64,000 nucleotides of DNA from Lysobacter sp. S4-A87 (GTDB lineage: Bacteria > Pseudomonadota > Gammaproteobacteria > Xanthomonadales > Xanthomonadaceae). Numbering within the stretch: position 1 is the first letter of the stretch; each line of letters starts with the position of its first letter. The notes beneath the pieces were generated by a model that saw only the letters and a list, made by a program, of their open reading frames with translations, was not told where the DNA came from and did not search any database. Below are positions 36,622 to 45,482 of this stretch, piece after piece. Where the stretch lies: contig NZ_CP093341.1 of assembly GCF_022637455.1 (NCBI RefSeq), positions 1,488,001 through 1,552,000 on the forward strand. The letters run 5' to 3'. The position numbers and the translations under genes were made by a program.

Positions 36622-38004
36622 ATGCGCCACCGGAAGCCCCGCATGGCCGAAGCCGTCCGCCACGACAAGACCGCGCGCCAGCTGCGCCTGCTTTCCGATG
36701 CGCTCGACAGCGGCCGTCTGGGTCCGGTGCGCCGGCTCGTCAACACCCTCTCCCCCGCCGAGATCGGCAACCTCCTCGAGTCGTTGCCGCCGGCCAAGCG
36801 CACCATCGTGTGGGGCCTGGTCGATGCCGAGGACGACGGCGAGGTGCTGGTCCACGTCGGCGATGAAGTGCGCGAGAGCCTGCTGGCGGAGATGGACCCG
36901 GACGAGATCATCGCCGCGGCCTCCGAACTGGAGATCGACGACCTTGCCGACCTGGTCGAGGACCTCCCCGACACCGTCATCGACGAAGTCCTCAAGTCGA
37001 TGGACCGCGAGAACCGCGAACGGCTCGAGCAGGTGCTGTCGTACCCGGAGGACACCGCCGGCCGCCTGATGAACCCCGACGTGGTGACGGTCCGCACCGA
37101 CACCACCGTCGACGTCGTGCTGCGCTACCTGCGGCTGCGCGGCGAACTGCCCGAGCACACCGACCACCTGTACGTGGTCAGCCGTCGCCACCAGTACCTG
37201 GGCCGGCTCGCGCTGGCCGCGCTGCTGACCCACGACCCGGGCACGTCGATCAACAAGCTGATCGACGACGAGCAACCGGCCATCGACGTCGAGGAATCGG
37301 CGAACGAGGTCGCGCGCAAGTTCTCCGACCATGACTGGCTCAGCGCGCCGGTGGTCGATGAAAACAACATCCTGCTCGGACGCATCACCATCGACGACGT
37401 CGTCGACATCATCCGCAACCAGGCCGAGCACCAGGCGCTGAGCGCGGCCGGCCTGGACGAGGACGAAGACCTCTTCAGCCCGGTCTGGCGCGCGATGCGG
37501 CGGCGCCTGATCTGGCTGTCGATCAACCTGGGCACGGCGTTCCTGGCCGCGAGCGTGGTCGGCGAGTTCGCCGACACCATCGACAAGCTGGTGGCGCTGG
37601 CGGTGCTGATGCCGATCGTCGCCGGCATGGGCGGCAACGCCGGCACCCAGGTGCTGGCACTGATGGTCCGCGGCCTTGCCCTGGGCCAGGTCGGTGCGGC
37701 CAACGTGCGCACGCTGTTGTGGAAGGAAGCGCGCGTGGCGCTGCTCAACGGCCTGGTGCTGGGCACGCTGCTGGCGCTGATCGTGCTGCTGTGGTTCCAC
37801 AGCGTGGGTCTGTCGCTGGTGATTGGCGTGGCCCTGACCCTCAACCTGCTGTTCGCGGCGGTGGCGGGCGTGCTGGTGCCGGTGACGCTGCGGCGCGCCG
37901 GATTCGATCCTGCGCTGGCCAGCGGCATCTTCCTGACCACCGTCACCGACGTCATGGGGTTCTTCACGTTCCTCGGCCTGGCGACGCTCATCCTGCTGCG
38001 GTAG
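36622..38004 (+). CDS. mgtE: Magnesium transporter MgtE
   Basis: A 460-residue Mg2+ channel. The cytoplasmic N-domain runs to about 130 (LSPAEIGNLLESLPPAKR). Two CBS domains follow (about 140-200 and 205-265; YPEDTAGRLMNPDVVTV). Five C-terminal membrane helices include the pore block PIVAGMGGNAGTQVLALMVRGLALGQV. In characterised homologues the cytosolic domains sense Mg2+ and close the pore. Its place after ptsI is typical for Xanthomonads. A second ATG at 36643 is a possible start. Confidence 0.95.
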   Translation: MRHRKPRMAEAVRHDKTARQLRLLSDALDSGRLGPVRRLVNTLSPAEIGNLLESLPPAKRTIVWGLVDAEDDGEVLVHVGDEVRESLLAEMDPDEIIAAASELEIDDLADLVEDLPDTVIDEVLKSMDRENRERLEQVLSYPEDTAGRLMNPDVVTVRTDTTVDVVLRYLRLRGELPEHTDHLYVVSRRHQYLGRLALAALLTHDPGTSINKLIDDEQPAIDVEESANEVARKFSDHDWLSAPVVDENNILLGRITIDDVVDIIRNQAEHQALSAAGLDEDEDLFSPVWRAMRRRLIWLSINLGTAFLAASVVGEFADTIDKLVALAVLMPIVAGMGGNAGTQVLALMVRGLALGQVGAANVRTLLWKEARVALLNGLVLGTLLALIVLLWFHSVGLSLVIGVALTLNLLFAAVAGVLVPVTLRRAGFDPALASGIFLTTVTDVMGFFTFLGLATLILLR

Positions 38005-38050
38005 CCCTGCCCCCTGACGTGGCGGCGTCTTCGCATCCGGAGGCTTGTCG

Positions 38051-38845
38051 ATGTCGAACGTGTCACGCCTGATCGTGTTGCTGCTCGTGGCCCTGACCAG
38101 CGCCTGCGCACACCGGCCAGCGCGCGACGCCAGCGGCCGCTTTGTCGAGCGCGAACTGCAGGTGGAAGGCGCCACGCATCGCTACCAGGTGTTCGTGCCG
38201 TCGGCGCAGGCCGGCGGTCGCCATCCGCCGGTGATCCTGTTCCTGCACGGCTCCGGTGAGCGCGGCAGCGACAACCAGATACAGACCGAGGTGGGCCTGG
38301 GGCCGTATCTGCGCAAGCACCTGTCCGACTTCCCGGCGATCGTGGTGATGCCGCAGTCGCCCGAGGGCCAGTCGTGGGACGGAGCGAATGCGCGCATGGC
38401 ACTGGCCGCGCTCGATGCGAGCGTGCGCGAATTCGACGGTGACCAGGACCGTATCGTCCTGACCGGATTGTCGCGCGGCGGCTACGGCGTGTATGAGCTG
38501 GCGTTGATGGAGCCGCTGCATTTTGCCGCGCTGGTGCCGGTCTGCGGCGGCATCACCCAGCCGCCCGGCGTGCCCGAACGGCTGCAGGTCGAGGGGGTGG
38601 TGCAGGCGCCGGATCCGTTCGCGGCCGCGGCGCAGCGATTGCAGCACCTGCCCATGTGGCTGTTCCATGGCGCCAACGACGATGCGGTCACCCCGGACCA
38701 GTCACGGCACATGGCCGAGGCGCTGCGCCGGGTCGGCGCCGATGTGCGCTACAGCGAGCTGGCCGGCGTGGGGCATGACGTCTGGGATCCGACGTATGCG
38801 ACGCCGGAGCTGTGGACCTGGGTGTTTGCGCAGCGGCGGCGCTGA
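38051..38845 (+). CDS. Alpha/beta hydrolase lipoprotein (esterase/PHB-depolymerase-like)
   Basis: A 264-residue exported hydrolase. The signal ends LTSAC, a lipobox with the lipid-bearing Cys at 18. FLHGSGERGSDNQ is the oxyanion region, GLSRGGYG holds the nucleophile Ser, HGANDDAVTPDQS holds the Asp and GVGHDVW the His. The triad is therefore complete. Proteins like this are often annotated as prolyl-oligopeptidase-like or phospholipase/carboxylesterase family. The substrate cannot be told. ggagg (38039-38043) favours the ATG at 38051 over an upstream TTG. Confidence 0.8.
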   Translation: MSNVSRLIVLLLVALTSACAHRPARDASGRFVERELQVEGATHRYQVFVPSAQAGGRHPPVILFLHGSGERGSDNQIQTEVGLGPYLRKHLSDFPAIVVMPQSPEGQSWDGANARMALAALDASVREFDGDQDRIVLTGLSRGGYGVYELALMEPLHFAALVPVCGGITQPPGVPERLQVEGVVQAPDPFAAAAQRLQHLPMWLFHGANDDAVTPDQSRHMAEALRRVGADVRYSELAGVGHDVWDPTYATPELWTWVFAQRRR

Positions 38846-38918
38846 TGCCCGATGCCCGTGGACGGTGCCAGCGCAGGGCAATCGGGTAAGAATTGGTACA
38901 ACCTCGGGGGGATTGAGC

Positions 38919-39638
38919 ATGATCAGGATGACGACGGCCCTGGTGGCCTGGCTTGCAGTTGCATCGTTTCCGGCATGGTCGCAGGTGGAGACGGTCATCA
39001 CACCGATGGGCTCCGCTTACGCCGAGCCGCAACTGGGCTCGCAGTACCGCGAAGACAACGCCAAGGTCGTCGCGGCGGTGAAGCGGGGTGACATGGCAGG
39101 TGCGCAGGCGCTGCAACGCCCGGTGCTCGAGTTCTGCGACAGATTGGCCGCGCCGGGGCATGCAATGGTCAGCGTCGCCAGCGCCGCCGAATACGAAGCC
39201 TATGTCGAGGCGTCCGCCAAGGACGTTCCCATCGAATGGGTCGACATGGCCTGCCCCAGTGCCTACAAGATGAGCGCCTTTTTGCTCATTGAGCTCAAGC
39301 AGCCCGAGCAGGCCCTGGTGATGCTCGACAAGGCCAGTGCCATGGCCCCGTACTGGGCCGAGCCACTTGCCGAACGCGGCTATCTGCTCAACATCATCGG
39401 ACGCCCCGGCGAGGGGCTGGCAACCTATCAGCGCGCAATGGAACTGATCGAGAAGTTCGAAAGCAACCGCTATCTACTGGCGGCGACGCTGCGCGGTATG
39501 GGCTACGCGCAGATCGAGCTTGGCGACCTGGACCAGGCCGAGGCGTACTACGTGAAATCGCTGAAAACCGACCCTGCCAGCCCGGTCGCCGAGAACGAAC
39601 TGAAGTACATCCGCGAGCGCCGCGGCCAGAGGCTGTAG
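38919..39638 (+). CDS. Secreted TPR protein
   Basis: A 239-residue protein with a Sec signal (MIRMTTALVAWLAVASFPAW, cleavage near 22). Two or three TPR-like helix pairs follow (about 130-225), for example LLNIIGRPGEGLATYQRAME and GYAQIELGDLDQAEAYYVKS. Two cysteines (in LEFCDRL and DMACPSA) may form a disulfide. The family is not recognised; TPR repeats suggest a periplasmic scaffold role. It ends 12 bp from the convergent pyrB, with no room for a separate terminator. Confidence 0.72.
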   Translation: MIRMTTALVAWLAVASFPAWSQVETVITPMGSAYAEPQLGSQYREDNAKVVAAVKRGDMAGAQALQRPVLEFCDRLAAPGHAMVSVASAAEYEAYVEASAKDVPIEWVDMACPSAYKMSAFLLIELKQPEQALVMLDKASAMAPYWAEPLAERGYLLNIIGRPGEGLATYQRAMELIEKFESNRYLLAATLRGMGYAQIELGDLDQAEAYYVKSLKTDPASPVAENELKYIRERRGQRL

Positions 39639-39650
39639 GGCGACGCGTCG

Positions 39651-40580
39651 TCAGCCGCGCAACAACGCTTCCAGTACCGCCATGCGCACCGCCACGCCGT
39701 TGCTGACCTGGCGCAGGATCAGCGACTGCGGGCCGTCGGCGACTTCGTCGGTGATCTCGACGCCGCGGTTGATCGGACCCGGGTGCATCACCACGGCATC
39801 GGCCGCGGCGCGCTTGAGGCGGGTGCTGGTCAGGCCGAAATCGCGGTGGTAGTCGTCGAGCGAGGCGATCAGGCCTTCTTCCATGCGCTCGCGCTGCAGG
39901 CGCAGCATCATCACTGCGTCGACGCCTTCCAGCGCGGCATCCAGATCGTGCGAGACGTTGCAGCCCCGCAGCGTGCCGTCATCCGGCAGCAGCGGGGCCG
40001 GGCCGCAGACGCGGATGTCGCCGGTGCCGAGGGCGCGCAGCGCCTGCAGGTCCGAGCGGGCGACGCGCGAATGCTTGACGTCGCCGACGATCAGCACCTT
40101 CAGCTTCGAGAAGTCCGCGCCCTTGGCCTGGCGCAGGGTCAGCATGTCGAGCAGGCCCTGGGTCGGGTGCGCGCTGCGGCCATCACCGGCGTTGACCAGC
40201 ACGGTGCCCTCGTTGACGTGCCCGGACAGGCCGGCGACCGCACCATCGTCCTGGTGGCGCACGACGAAACCGCGCACGCCCATCGCCTCGAGGTTCTTGA
40301 GGGTGTCGAGCGCGGTCTCGCCCTTGCGCGTCGACGAGGTCGAGGCATCGAAGTTGAGCACGTCCGCACCCAGTCGCTGAGCGGCAAGGGTGAAGCTCAT
40401 GCGCGTGCGCGTGGACGGCTCGAAGAACAGCGTGCACACGGCGATGCCATCGAGCGCGCGGCGGTCGTAATGCCCCTCGGCAAAAGCCTGCGAGCGAACG
40501 AGCAGCGCATCGAGCGCGCCGCGTTCGAGGTCTTGCAGGATCAGCAGGTGGCGCGGCAGGTGCGTGTGCGGTGCGTTCAT
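39651..40580 (-). CDS. pyrB: Aspartate carbamoyltransferase catalytic chain
   Basis: A 309-residue enzyme that condenses carbamoyl phosphate with aspartate in pyrimidine synthesis. FFEPSTRTRMSF binds carbamoyl phosphate, and DGRSAHPTQGLLDMLTL and VMHPGPINRGVEI are the other active-site blocks. No pyrI regulatory gene is adjacent. The ATG at 40580 is the usual start, and open codons continue upstream into non-conserved sequence. It is the last gene of the yqgE-ruvX-pyrB group, 46 bp after ruvX. Confidence 0.96.
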   Translation of the reverse strand: MNAPHTHLPRHLLILQDLERGALDALLVRSQAFAEGHYDRRALDGIAVCTLFFEPSTRTRMSFTLAAQRLGADVLNFDASTSSTRKGETALDTLKNLEAMGVRGFVVRHQDDGAVAGLSGHVNEGTVLVNAGDGRSAHPTQGLLDMLTLRQAKGADFSKLKVLIVGDVKHSRVARSDLQALRALGTGDIRVCGPAPLLPDDGTLRGCNVSHDLDAALEGVDAVMMLRLQRERMEEGLIASLDDYHRDFGLTSTRLKRAAADAVVMHPGPINRGVEITDEVADGPQSLILRQVSNGVAVRMAVLEALLRG

Positions 40581-40626
40581 GGGTCGCTGTGCAGGTGGGT
40601 CCGTATCGGCGGTGCAGCCGACGGGC

Positions 40627-41124
40627 TCAAGTGGGATGGGGCAGTTCGGAAAGATCCAGGGCGTCGTCGGGCGAGGCCAGCCAGCGTTCGATGATGACCG
40701 CCGCCGCCACTGCATCCAGCGCCTCGGCATCGCGGCGGCGCTTGCGGCCCTCGGCGCGATCGGAGGCGAAGCGCTGCGCCGCCTCGATCGAACTCATGCG
40801 CTCGTCGACCAGCACCACCGGCAAGCCGTAGCGTGCGTGCAGTTCGCGGGCGAAGGCATGGGCGCGCAGGCGGATCGGCTGGTCGCCACCGTCCAGGCTC
40901 ATCGGGTCGCCGACGATCAGTCCGTCGGGGCGCCACTCGTTGCGCAGCCGGTCAATCGCGGTCCAGTCGGGGCCATGGCCGTGGACGTCGATCACCGCCA
41001 GGGCGCGGGCGCCGTGGCCGAACGCACTGGCGACGGCGACACCGATCCGGCGCGCACCGACATCAAAGCCGAGCACGGTGCCGTCGCGCCGGATCGGAGA
41101 CGCCTTGTCCGCCGCGTCCACCAT
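40627..41124 (-). CDS. ruvX: Putative Holliday junction resolvase RuvX/YqgF
   Basis: A 165-residue RNase H-fold protein. GFDVGARRIGVAVASAFG has the first catalytic Asp, VDERMSSIEA the Glu, and DAEALDAVAAAVII the last Asp. Some family members process the 5' end of pre-16S rRNA, others act on Holliday junctions. The start overlaps the yqgE stop (ATGA), so the two are coupled. The conserved yqgE-ruvX-pyrB order supports the call. Confidence 0.93.
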   Translation of the reverse strand: MVDAADKASPIRRDGTVLGFDVGARRIGVAVASAFGHGARALAVIDVHGHGPDWTAIDRLRNEWRPDGLIVGDPMSLDGGDQPIRLRAHAFARELHARYGLPVVLVDERMSSIEAAQRFASDRAEGRKRRRDAEALDAVAAAVIIERWLASPDDALDLSELPHPT

Positions 41125-41690
41125 CAGGCGTGCCCGGAGTAGTCGGCCAGGTAGGCGAAATCGACGCCGATTCGCCCGGCCGCGGCCTGCCAGCGCGCGT
41201 CCAGCGGCAGCTCGAACAGCAGCTCGGCGTCGGCCGGCGCGGTCAGCCAGTCGTTCTCGGTCAGCTCCTGCTCGAGCTGGCCCGAACCCCAACCGGCGCA
41301 GCCCAGGGCCACGATCGCGTTGTCCGGGCCGTCGCCGCGCGCCATCGCTTCGAGGATGTCGCGCGAGGTGGTCAGGAACAGGCGTTCGGTGATGGCCAGG
41401 GTCGAATCCCACTGCGAGCCGCCGTCGTGCAGCACGAAGCCACGTTCGGGGTGGACCGGGCCGCCGGCGAGGACGATCTGCGACAGCAGCGAAGGGTCGC
41501 CGCCTTCCAGGCCCATCTGCCCGAACACCTCGCCCAGCGTGTATTCGGACGGACGATTGACGACGAGCCCCATCGCACCATCGGAATCGTGCTGGCAGAT
41601 CAGGGCGACGCTGCGTGCAAAGTTGGAGTCGGCCAGGGCCGGCAACGCGATCAGCAGCTGGTTGGCAAGTGGCGTGGGAGTCACTGACAT
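41124..41690 (-). CDS. YqgE/AlgH family protein
   Basis: A 188-residue protein of the UPF0301 (YqgE/AlgH) family, known from N-terminal [34 protein letters not shown] and the C-terminal [15 protein letters not shown]. Its biochemical role is not established; AlgH affects alginate production in Pseudomonas. I prefer the ATG at 41690 over the ATG at 41699 because the latter falls inside a tagaat -10 box. With that promoter the mRNA would start at or next to the ATG. Confidence 0.92.
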   Translation of the reverse strand: MSVTPTPLANQLLIALPALADSNFARSVALICQHDSDGAMGLVVNRPSEYTLGEVFGQMGLEGGDPSLLSQIVLAGGPVHPERGFVLHDGGSQWDSTLAITERLFLTTSRDILEAMARGDGPDNAIVALGCAGWGSGQLEQELTENDWLTAPADAELLFELPLDARWQAAAGRIGVDFAYLADYSGHA

Positions 41691-41697
41691 GGCCAAC

Positions 41698-41703
41698 ATT
41701 CTA
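41698..41703 (-). promoter_or_regulatory. -10 box immediately before yqgE, leaderless start likely
   Basis: On the minus strand tagaat is followed by gttggcc and then the ATG at 41690. That leaves seven bases between box and start codon, where transcription itself would begin. Confidence 0.5.
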
Positions 41704-41780
41704 GCCCGCGTTGCGCGATGTGTGCCGCACCTTCGCGGGCGTAGGATGGCGACTTTCCCTGTCCTCGACGTGCCGCCGCC

Positions 41781-43508
41781 ATGACAGCTTCGACCCGGTC
41801 CGCTCCGCTCGCGCACTCCACCCGCCTTCGCGTCCTTGCCGTGGCCTGCCTGGCCGGGCTCGCGCTGGCCGCCTGCAAGCCGCAAGCCCCGCAGGAGCCG
41901 GCCAAGCCGGCGGCGCAGGCCGCACCGGCCGCATCGGGTTATGCCGCCGCGCATGCCGGCGACTACGCGCTGGTGCCGCTCAAGGCCGAGCTGTCCGGCT
42001 TCGACGACGCGGGCAAACGCATGATCGCCAAGCTTGTTCAGGCGAGCGAGGTCATGAACGACATCTACTGGAAGCAGTCCTGGGACGGCGACCGTGCCGC
42101 CCTGCTCGCGCGCGCCCCCGATGCGGCCACGCGTGAACTGGTCGAGGTCAACTTCGGCCCATGGGACCGCCTCAACGAAGACAGCCCGATCATCGAAGGC
42201 GTCGGTCCGCGCCCGCCGGGTGGCCCGTTCTATCCGGCCGACATGACCAAGGCCGAGTTCGAGGCGGCCACGCTGCCCGACAAGACCTCCAACTACACCC
42301 TGCTGCGGCGCGTGGACGGCAAGCTGGTCACCGTGCCCTATCACCAGGCCTACAAGGCCGACCTCGAACGTGCCGCCGCGCTGCTGCGCGAGGCCGCCGC
42401 ACTGAGTGTGGACAAGTCCTTCGCCGATTACCTGACCATCCGCGCAACGGCCCTGCTCGACGACAACTTCCGTCCCAGCGACATGGCCTGGATGGAGATG
42501 AAGACCAACCCGGTCGACATCGTCATCGGCCCGATCGAGACCTACGAGGACCAGCTGTTCGGCTACAAGGCCGCGTACGAAGGGCTGGTGCTGGTCAAGG
42601 ACGTGGAGTGGAGCAAGAAGCTCGCCCGCTTCGCCAGCTTCCTGCCGGCGCTGCAGAAAGGCCTGCCGGTGGAGGAGAGGTACAAGGCCGAGGTTCCGGG
42701 CTCGGCGGCCGACCTCAACGCCTACCAGGTCGTCTATTACGGCGGCAACGCCAACGTCGGCGCCAAGACCATCGCCATCAACCTGCCCAACGACGAAGAG
42801 GTGCAGCTGGCCAAGGGCACGCGCCGGTTGCAGCTGGAGAACGTGATGAAGGCGAAGTTCGACGCCATCCTCACCCCGATCGCGAAGGAACTGATCGCCG
42901 CCGACCAGCTCAAGCACGTGACCTTCGATGCCTTCTTCGAGGACGTGATGTTCCATGAGGTCGCGCACGGCCTGGGCATCAAGAAGACCCTCGACGGCAA
43001 GGGCACGGTCGACGAGGCGCTGAAGGAATACTCGTCCAGCTTCGAGGAAGGCAAGGCCGACATCCTCGGCCTGTACATGATCGATGCGCTCAGCCGCCAG
43101 GGCGAGCTGGAAGAAAGCAAGCTGATGGATGGCTACGTGACGTTCCTTGCCGGCATCCTGCGCTCAGTGCGCTTCGGTGCCAGCGATGCGCACGGCAAGG
43201 CGAACATGGTGCGGTTCAACTTCTTCGCTGAGCAGGGCGCTTTCAGCCGCGACCCGGATGGCCGCTATCGCGTCGACTTCGAGAAGATGCGCGCAGCGAT
43301 GAACGCCCTCAGCGCCAAGCTGCTCAAGGTGCAGGGCGATGGCGACTACGCCGAGGCCAAGCGCATGACCGAGACGCTGGGGATGATCAAGCCGGAGCTG
43401 GCCGCGGACCTGGGACGGCTCAAGGACGCGAAGATCCCGGTGGACATCCGCTTCGAGCAGGGCGCCGGCGTGCTGGGGCTGGAGCAGTTCGCAGCGGGCA
43501 AGCCGTAA
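41781..43508 (+). CDS. M49-like (dipeptidyl peptidase III-related) zinc lipoprotein
   Basis: A 575-residue exported protein. The signal ends LALAAC, so Cys32 would be lipidated. A Pro/Ala linker follows, then a large domain. The zinc site is FHEVAHGLG (His392, Glu393, His396), with [18 protein letters not shown] (Glu422/423 to Asp427) providing the third ligand. This second block matches the EECRAE-type helix of family M49. Classical DPP III has HEXXGH, whereas this protein has HEXXH with the Gly after it, as if one residue were lost. It is probably a peptidase; Nudix-associated M49 relatives are another view. The gene starts a two-gene unit with tag. Confidence 0.78.
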   Translation: MTASTRSAPLAHSTRLRVLAVACLAGLALAACKPQAPQEPAKPAAQAAPAASGYAAAHAGDYALVPLKAELSGFDDAGKRMIAKLVQASEVMNDIYWKQSWDGDRAALLARAPDAATRELVEVNFGPWDRLNEDSPIIEGVGPRPPGGPFYPADMTKAEFEAATLPDKTSNYTLLRRVDGKLVTVPYHQAYKADLERAAALLREAAALSVDKSFADYLTIRATALLDDNFRPSDMAWMEMKTNPVDIVIGPIETYEDQLFGYKAAYEGLVLVKDVEWSKKLARFASFLPALQKGLPVEERYKAEVPGSAADLNAYQVVYYGGNANVGAKTIAINLPNDEEVQLAKGTRRLQLENVMKAKFDAILTPIAKELIAADQLKHVTFDAFFEDVMFHEVAHGLGIKKTLDGKGTVDEALKEYSSSFEEGKADILGLYMIDALSRQGELEESKLMDGYVTFLAGILRSVRFGASDAHGKANMVRFNFFAEQGAFSRDPDGRYRVDFEKMRAAMNALSAKLLKVQGDGDYAEAKRMTETLGMIKPELAADLGRLKDAKIPVDIRFEQGAGVLGLEQFAAGKP

Positions 43509-43511
43509 GCG

Positions 43512-44075
43512 ATGTCCGGTTACTGCGACTACGCACCCGGCCACCCGCTGCACGGCCCTTACCACGACCGCGAGTACGGATTCCCGCAACGCGAGGACGC
43601 CGTGCTGTTCGAGCGGCTCGTGCTGGAGATCAACCAGGCCGGGTTGAGCTGGGAAACCATGCTGCGCAAGCGCGAAGGGTTCCACAGCGCCTATGACGGT
43701 TTCGACATCGACAAGGTCGCCGCTTACGGCGAGGCCGATCGCACGCGGCTGCTCAACGATGCCGGGATCATCCGCAACCGGCTGAAGGTCGACGCGGCGA
43801 TCCACAACGCCCAGGTGATCCAGGGCCTGCGCGCTTCGCACGGCAGCTTCGCGCAGTGGCTGGACGCGAACATGCAGGTGGATGGCAAGCGACGCGACAA
43901 GGCCGACTGGGTGAAGCTGTTCAAGAAGGCGTTCCGCTTCACCGGCGGGGAGATCACCGGCGAGTTTCTGATGAGCCTGGGCTATCTGCCCGGCGCGCAC
44001 CGCGACAGCTGCCCGGTGCAGGCGCGGATCATCAAGCTCAAGCCGCCGCTCGATCCGCCCTGGCGGCGCCCGTAG
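43512..44075 (+). CDS. tag: DNA-3-methyladenine glycosylase I
   Basis: A 187-residue DNA repair glycosylase that removes 3-methyladenine. Zinc-snap residues are visible as Cys5, His18, His163 and Cys167 (HRDSC). The base pocket is LEINQAGLSWETML with Glu39 and Trp47. It follows the M49-like gene by three bases. The TAG stop codon comes from the REP-like repeat that begins at 44071, so the repeat has landed on the gene end. Confidence 0.95.
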   Translation: MSGYCDYAPGHPLHGPYHDREYGFPQREDAVLFERLVLEINQAGLSWETMLRKREGFHSAYDGFDIDKVAAYGEADRTRLLNDAGIIRNRLKVDAAIHNAQVIQGLRASHGSFAQWLDANMQVDGKRRDKADWVKLFKKAFRFTGGEITGEFLMSLGYLPGAHRDSCPVQARIIKLKPPLDPPWRRP

Positions 44076-44146
44076 CCCGGGCAAGCGAAGCGCACCCGGG
44101 GCTTCATCGCCCGAAACCCGGGTGCGCTTCGCTTGCCCGGGCTACG
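44071..44146. repeat. Inverted pair of REP-like elements, family A, copies 5 and 6
   Basis: cgtagcccgggcaagcgaag and its continuation (44071-44100) is followed after 16 bp by the inverted copy (44117-44146). The two form a long stem. The first copy overlaps the last codons of tag. Confidence 0.85.
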
Positions 44147-44155
44147 TGATGCAAC

Positions 44156-44184
44156 AAAAAAGCCGGGCATGTGCCCGGCTTTTT
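44156..44184. terminator. Bidirectional intrinsic terminator
   Basis: The stem aaaaaagccgggc/gcccggcttttt with a 4-nt loop has T-runs on both strands. It ends tag (+) and pilU (-), which converge here. Confidence 0.93.
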
Positions 44185-44215
44185 CGTACGGCTCATGGCG
44201 CGATATCAGCGCACT

Positions 44216-45361
44216 TCAGCGCACTTCAGCGACCTCGATACCGTCCATGCCCGCGGCCAGCGTCCGGGCGTCGCCGCCCTGGGCCAGCTTGATGCGCAGG
44301 CGCACTTCGTTCTGCGAGTCGGCGTAGCGCAGCGCGTCCTCGTAGCTGATCTCGCCGGCCTGGTACAGCTCGAACAGGCTCTGGTCGAAGGTCTTCATGC
44401 CCAGCTGCACGGACTCCTTCATCACTTCCTTGATCTTGTGGATCTCGCCGTCGCGGATGTAGTCCTGCACCAGCGGCGTGCCGAGCAGGATTTCCATCGC
44501 CACGCGCCGGCCCTTGCCGTCCGGGGTCGGGATCAGCTGCTGCGCGACCACGCCCTTGAGGTTCAGCGACAGGTCCATCAGCAGCTGCTGGCGGCGGTCT
44601 TCCGGGAAGAAGTTGATGATGCGGTCCATCGCCTGGTTGGCGTTGTTGGCGTGCAGCGTGCACAGCACCAGGTGGCCGGTTTCGGCGAAGGCGATCGCGT
44701 GGTCCATGCCCTCGCGGGTACGCACCTCGCCGATCATGATCACGTCCGGCGCCTGGCGCAGGGTGTTCTTCAGCGCCGCGTCCCAGCTGTCGGTGTCGAT
44801 GCCGACTTCGCGCTGGGTGATGATGCAGCCCTCGTGCTTGTGCACGAATTCGATCGGGTCCTCGATGGTGATGATGTGACCGGTCGAGTTGAGGTTGCGG
44901 TAGCCGATCATGGCCGCCAGCGACGTAGACTTACCCGTGCCGGTCGCGCCGACGAAGATGATGATGCCTCGCTTGGTCATCGCCAGCGTCTTGATCACCG
45001 GCGGCAGGTTGAGTTCCTCGACCGACGGGATCTTGGTCTCGATCCGGCGCAGCACCATGCCGACCTGGTTGCGCTGGTAGAAGCAGCTGACGCGGAAGCG
45101 GCCGACGCCGGCGACGCCGATCGCGAAGTTGCACTCGTGGGTCTTCTCGAACTCCTCGCGCTGCTGCGGCGTCATCACGTTGAGGACGAGGTCGCGGCTC
45201 TGCTGAGGCGTCAGCGGGTTCTGGGTGATCGGCGAGATCTTGCCGTGGACCTTCATCGACGGCGGCATGCCGGCGGTGATGAACAGGTCCGACGCCTTCT
45301 GGTGCGCCATCAGCTTGAGGAACGAGGTGAAATCGATGCTGCCGCCGGTGCTGCTGCTCAT
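44216..45361 (-). CDS. pilU: Type IV pilus retraction-accessory ATPase PilU
   Basis: A 381-residue secretion-superfamily ATPase. Walker A is GATGTGKST, the Asp box is TIEDPIEFVHKHEGCII, and the Walker B region is DVIMIGEVRTREGMDHAI. A His box reads FAETGHLVLCTLHANNANQA. Residues differing from PilT and the longer C-terminus (QNEVRLRIKLAQ) fit PilU. It is encoded after pilT on the same strand, the conserved arrangement. PilU assists PilT in pilus retraction. A 10-bp direct repeat (agcgcacttc) sits at its stop codon. Confidence 0.93.
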   Translation of the reverse strand: MSSSTGGSIDFTSFLKLMAHQKASDLFITAGMPPSMKVHGKISPITQNPLTPQQSRDLVLNVMTPQQREEFEKTHECNFAIGVAGVGRFRVSCFYQRNQVGMVLRRIETKIPSVEELNLPPVIKTLAMTKRGIIIFVGATGTGKSTSLAAMIGYRNLNSTGHIITIEDPIEFVHKHEGCIITQREVGIDTDSWDAALKNTLRQAPDVIMIGEVRTREGMDHAIAFAETGHLVLCTLHANNANQAMDRIINFFPEDRRQQLLMDLSLNLKGVVAQQLIPTPDGKGRRVAMEILLGTPLVQDYIRDGEIHKIKEVMKESVQLGMKTFDQSLFELYQAGEISYEDALRYADSQNEVRLRIKLAQGGDARTLAAGMDGIEVAEVR

Positions 45362-45429
45362 GCGTTACTCCAGTGCCGCCAGGCTCCCCGGCCGGTGCGG
45401 CGTGTGACTGACGAAACTGCCCTCACCCC

Positions 45430-45471
45430 GGCCGCCTGTGGCGGCCTGTCCTCTCCCGCTGGCGGGAGAGG
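45430..45471. repeat. Two hairpins, family B, between pilT and pilU
   Basis: ggccgcc/ggcggcc with a tgt loop (45430-45446) is followed by cctctcccgc/gcgggagagg (45450-45471). The preceding cctcacccc matches the cysK-amgK spacer. Confidence 0.65.
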
Positions 45472-45482
45472 AGGGTGTTCAA

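Noticed and set aside
44200-44235. The agcgcacttc direct repeat at the pilU stop as a frameshift or slippage site
   Set aside because: It is only two copies of a 10-mer, and the reading frame and the protein end are normal.
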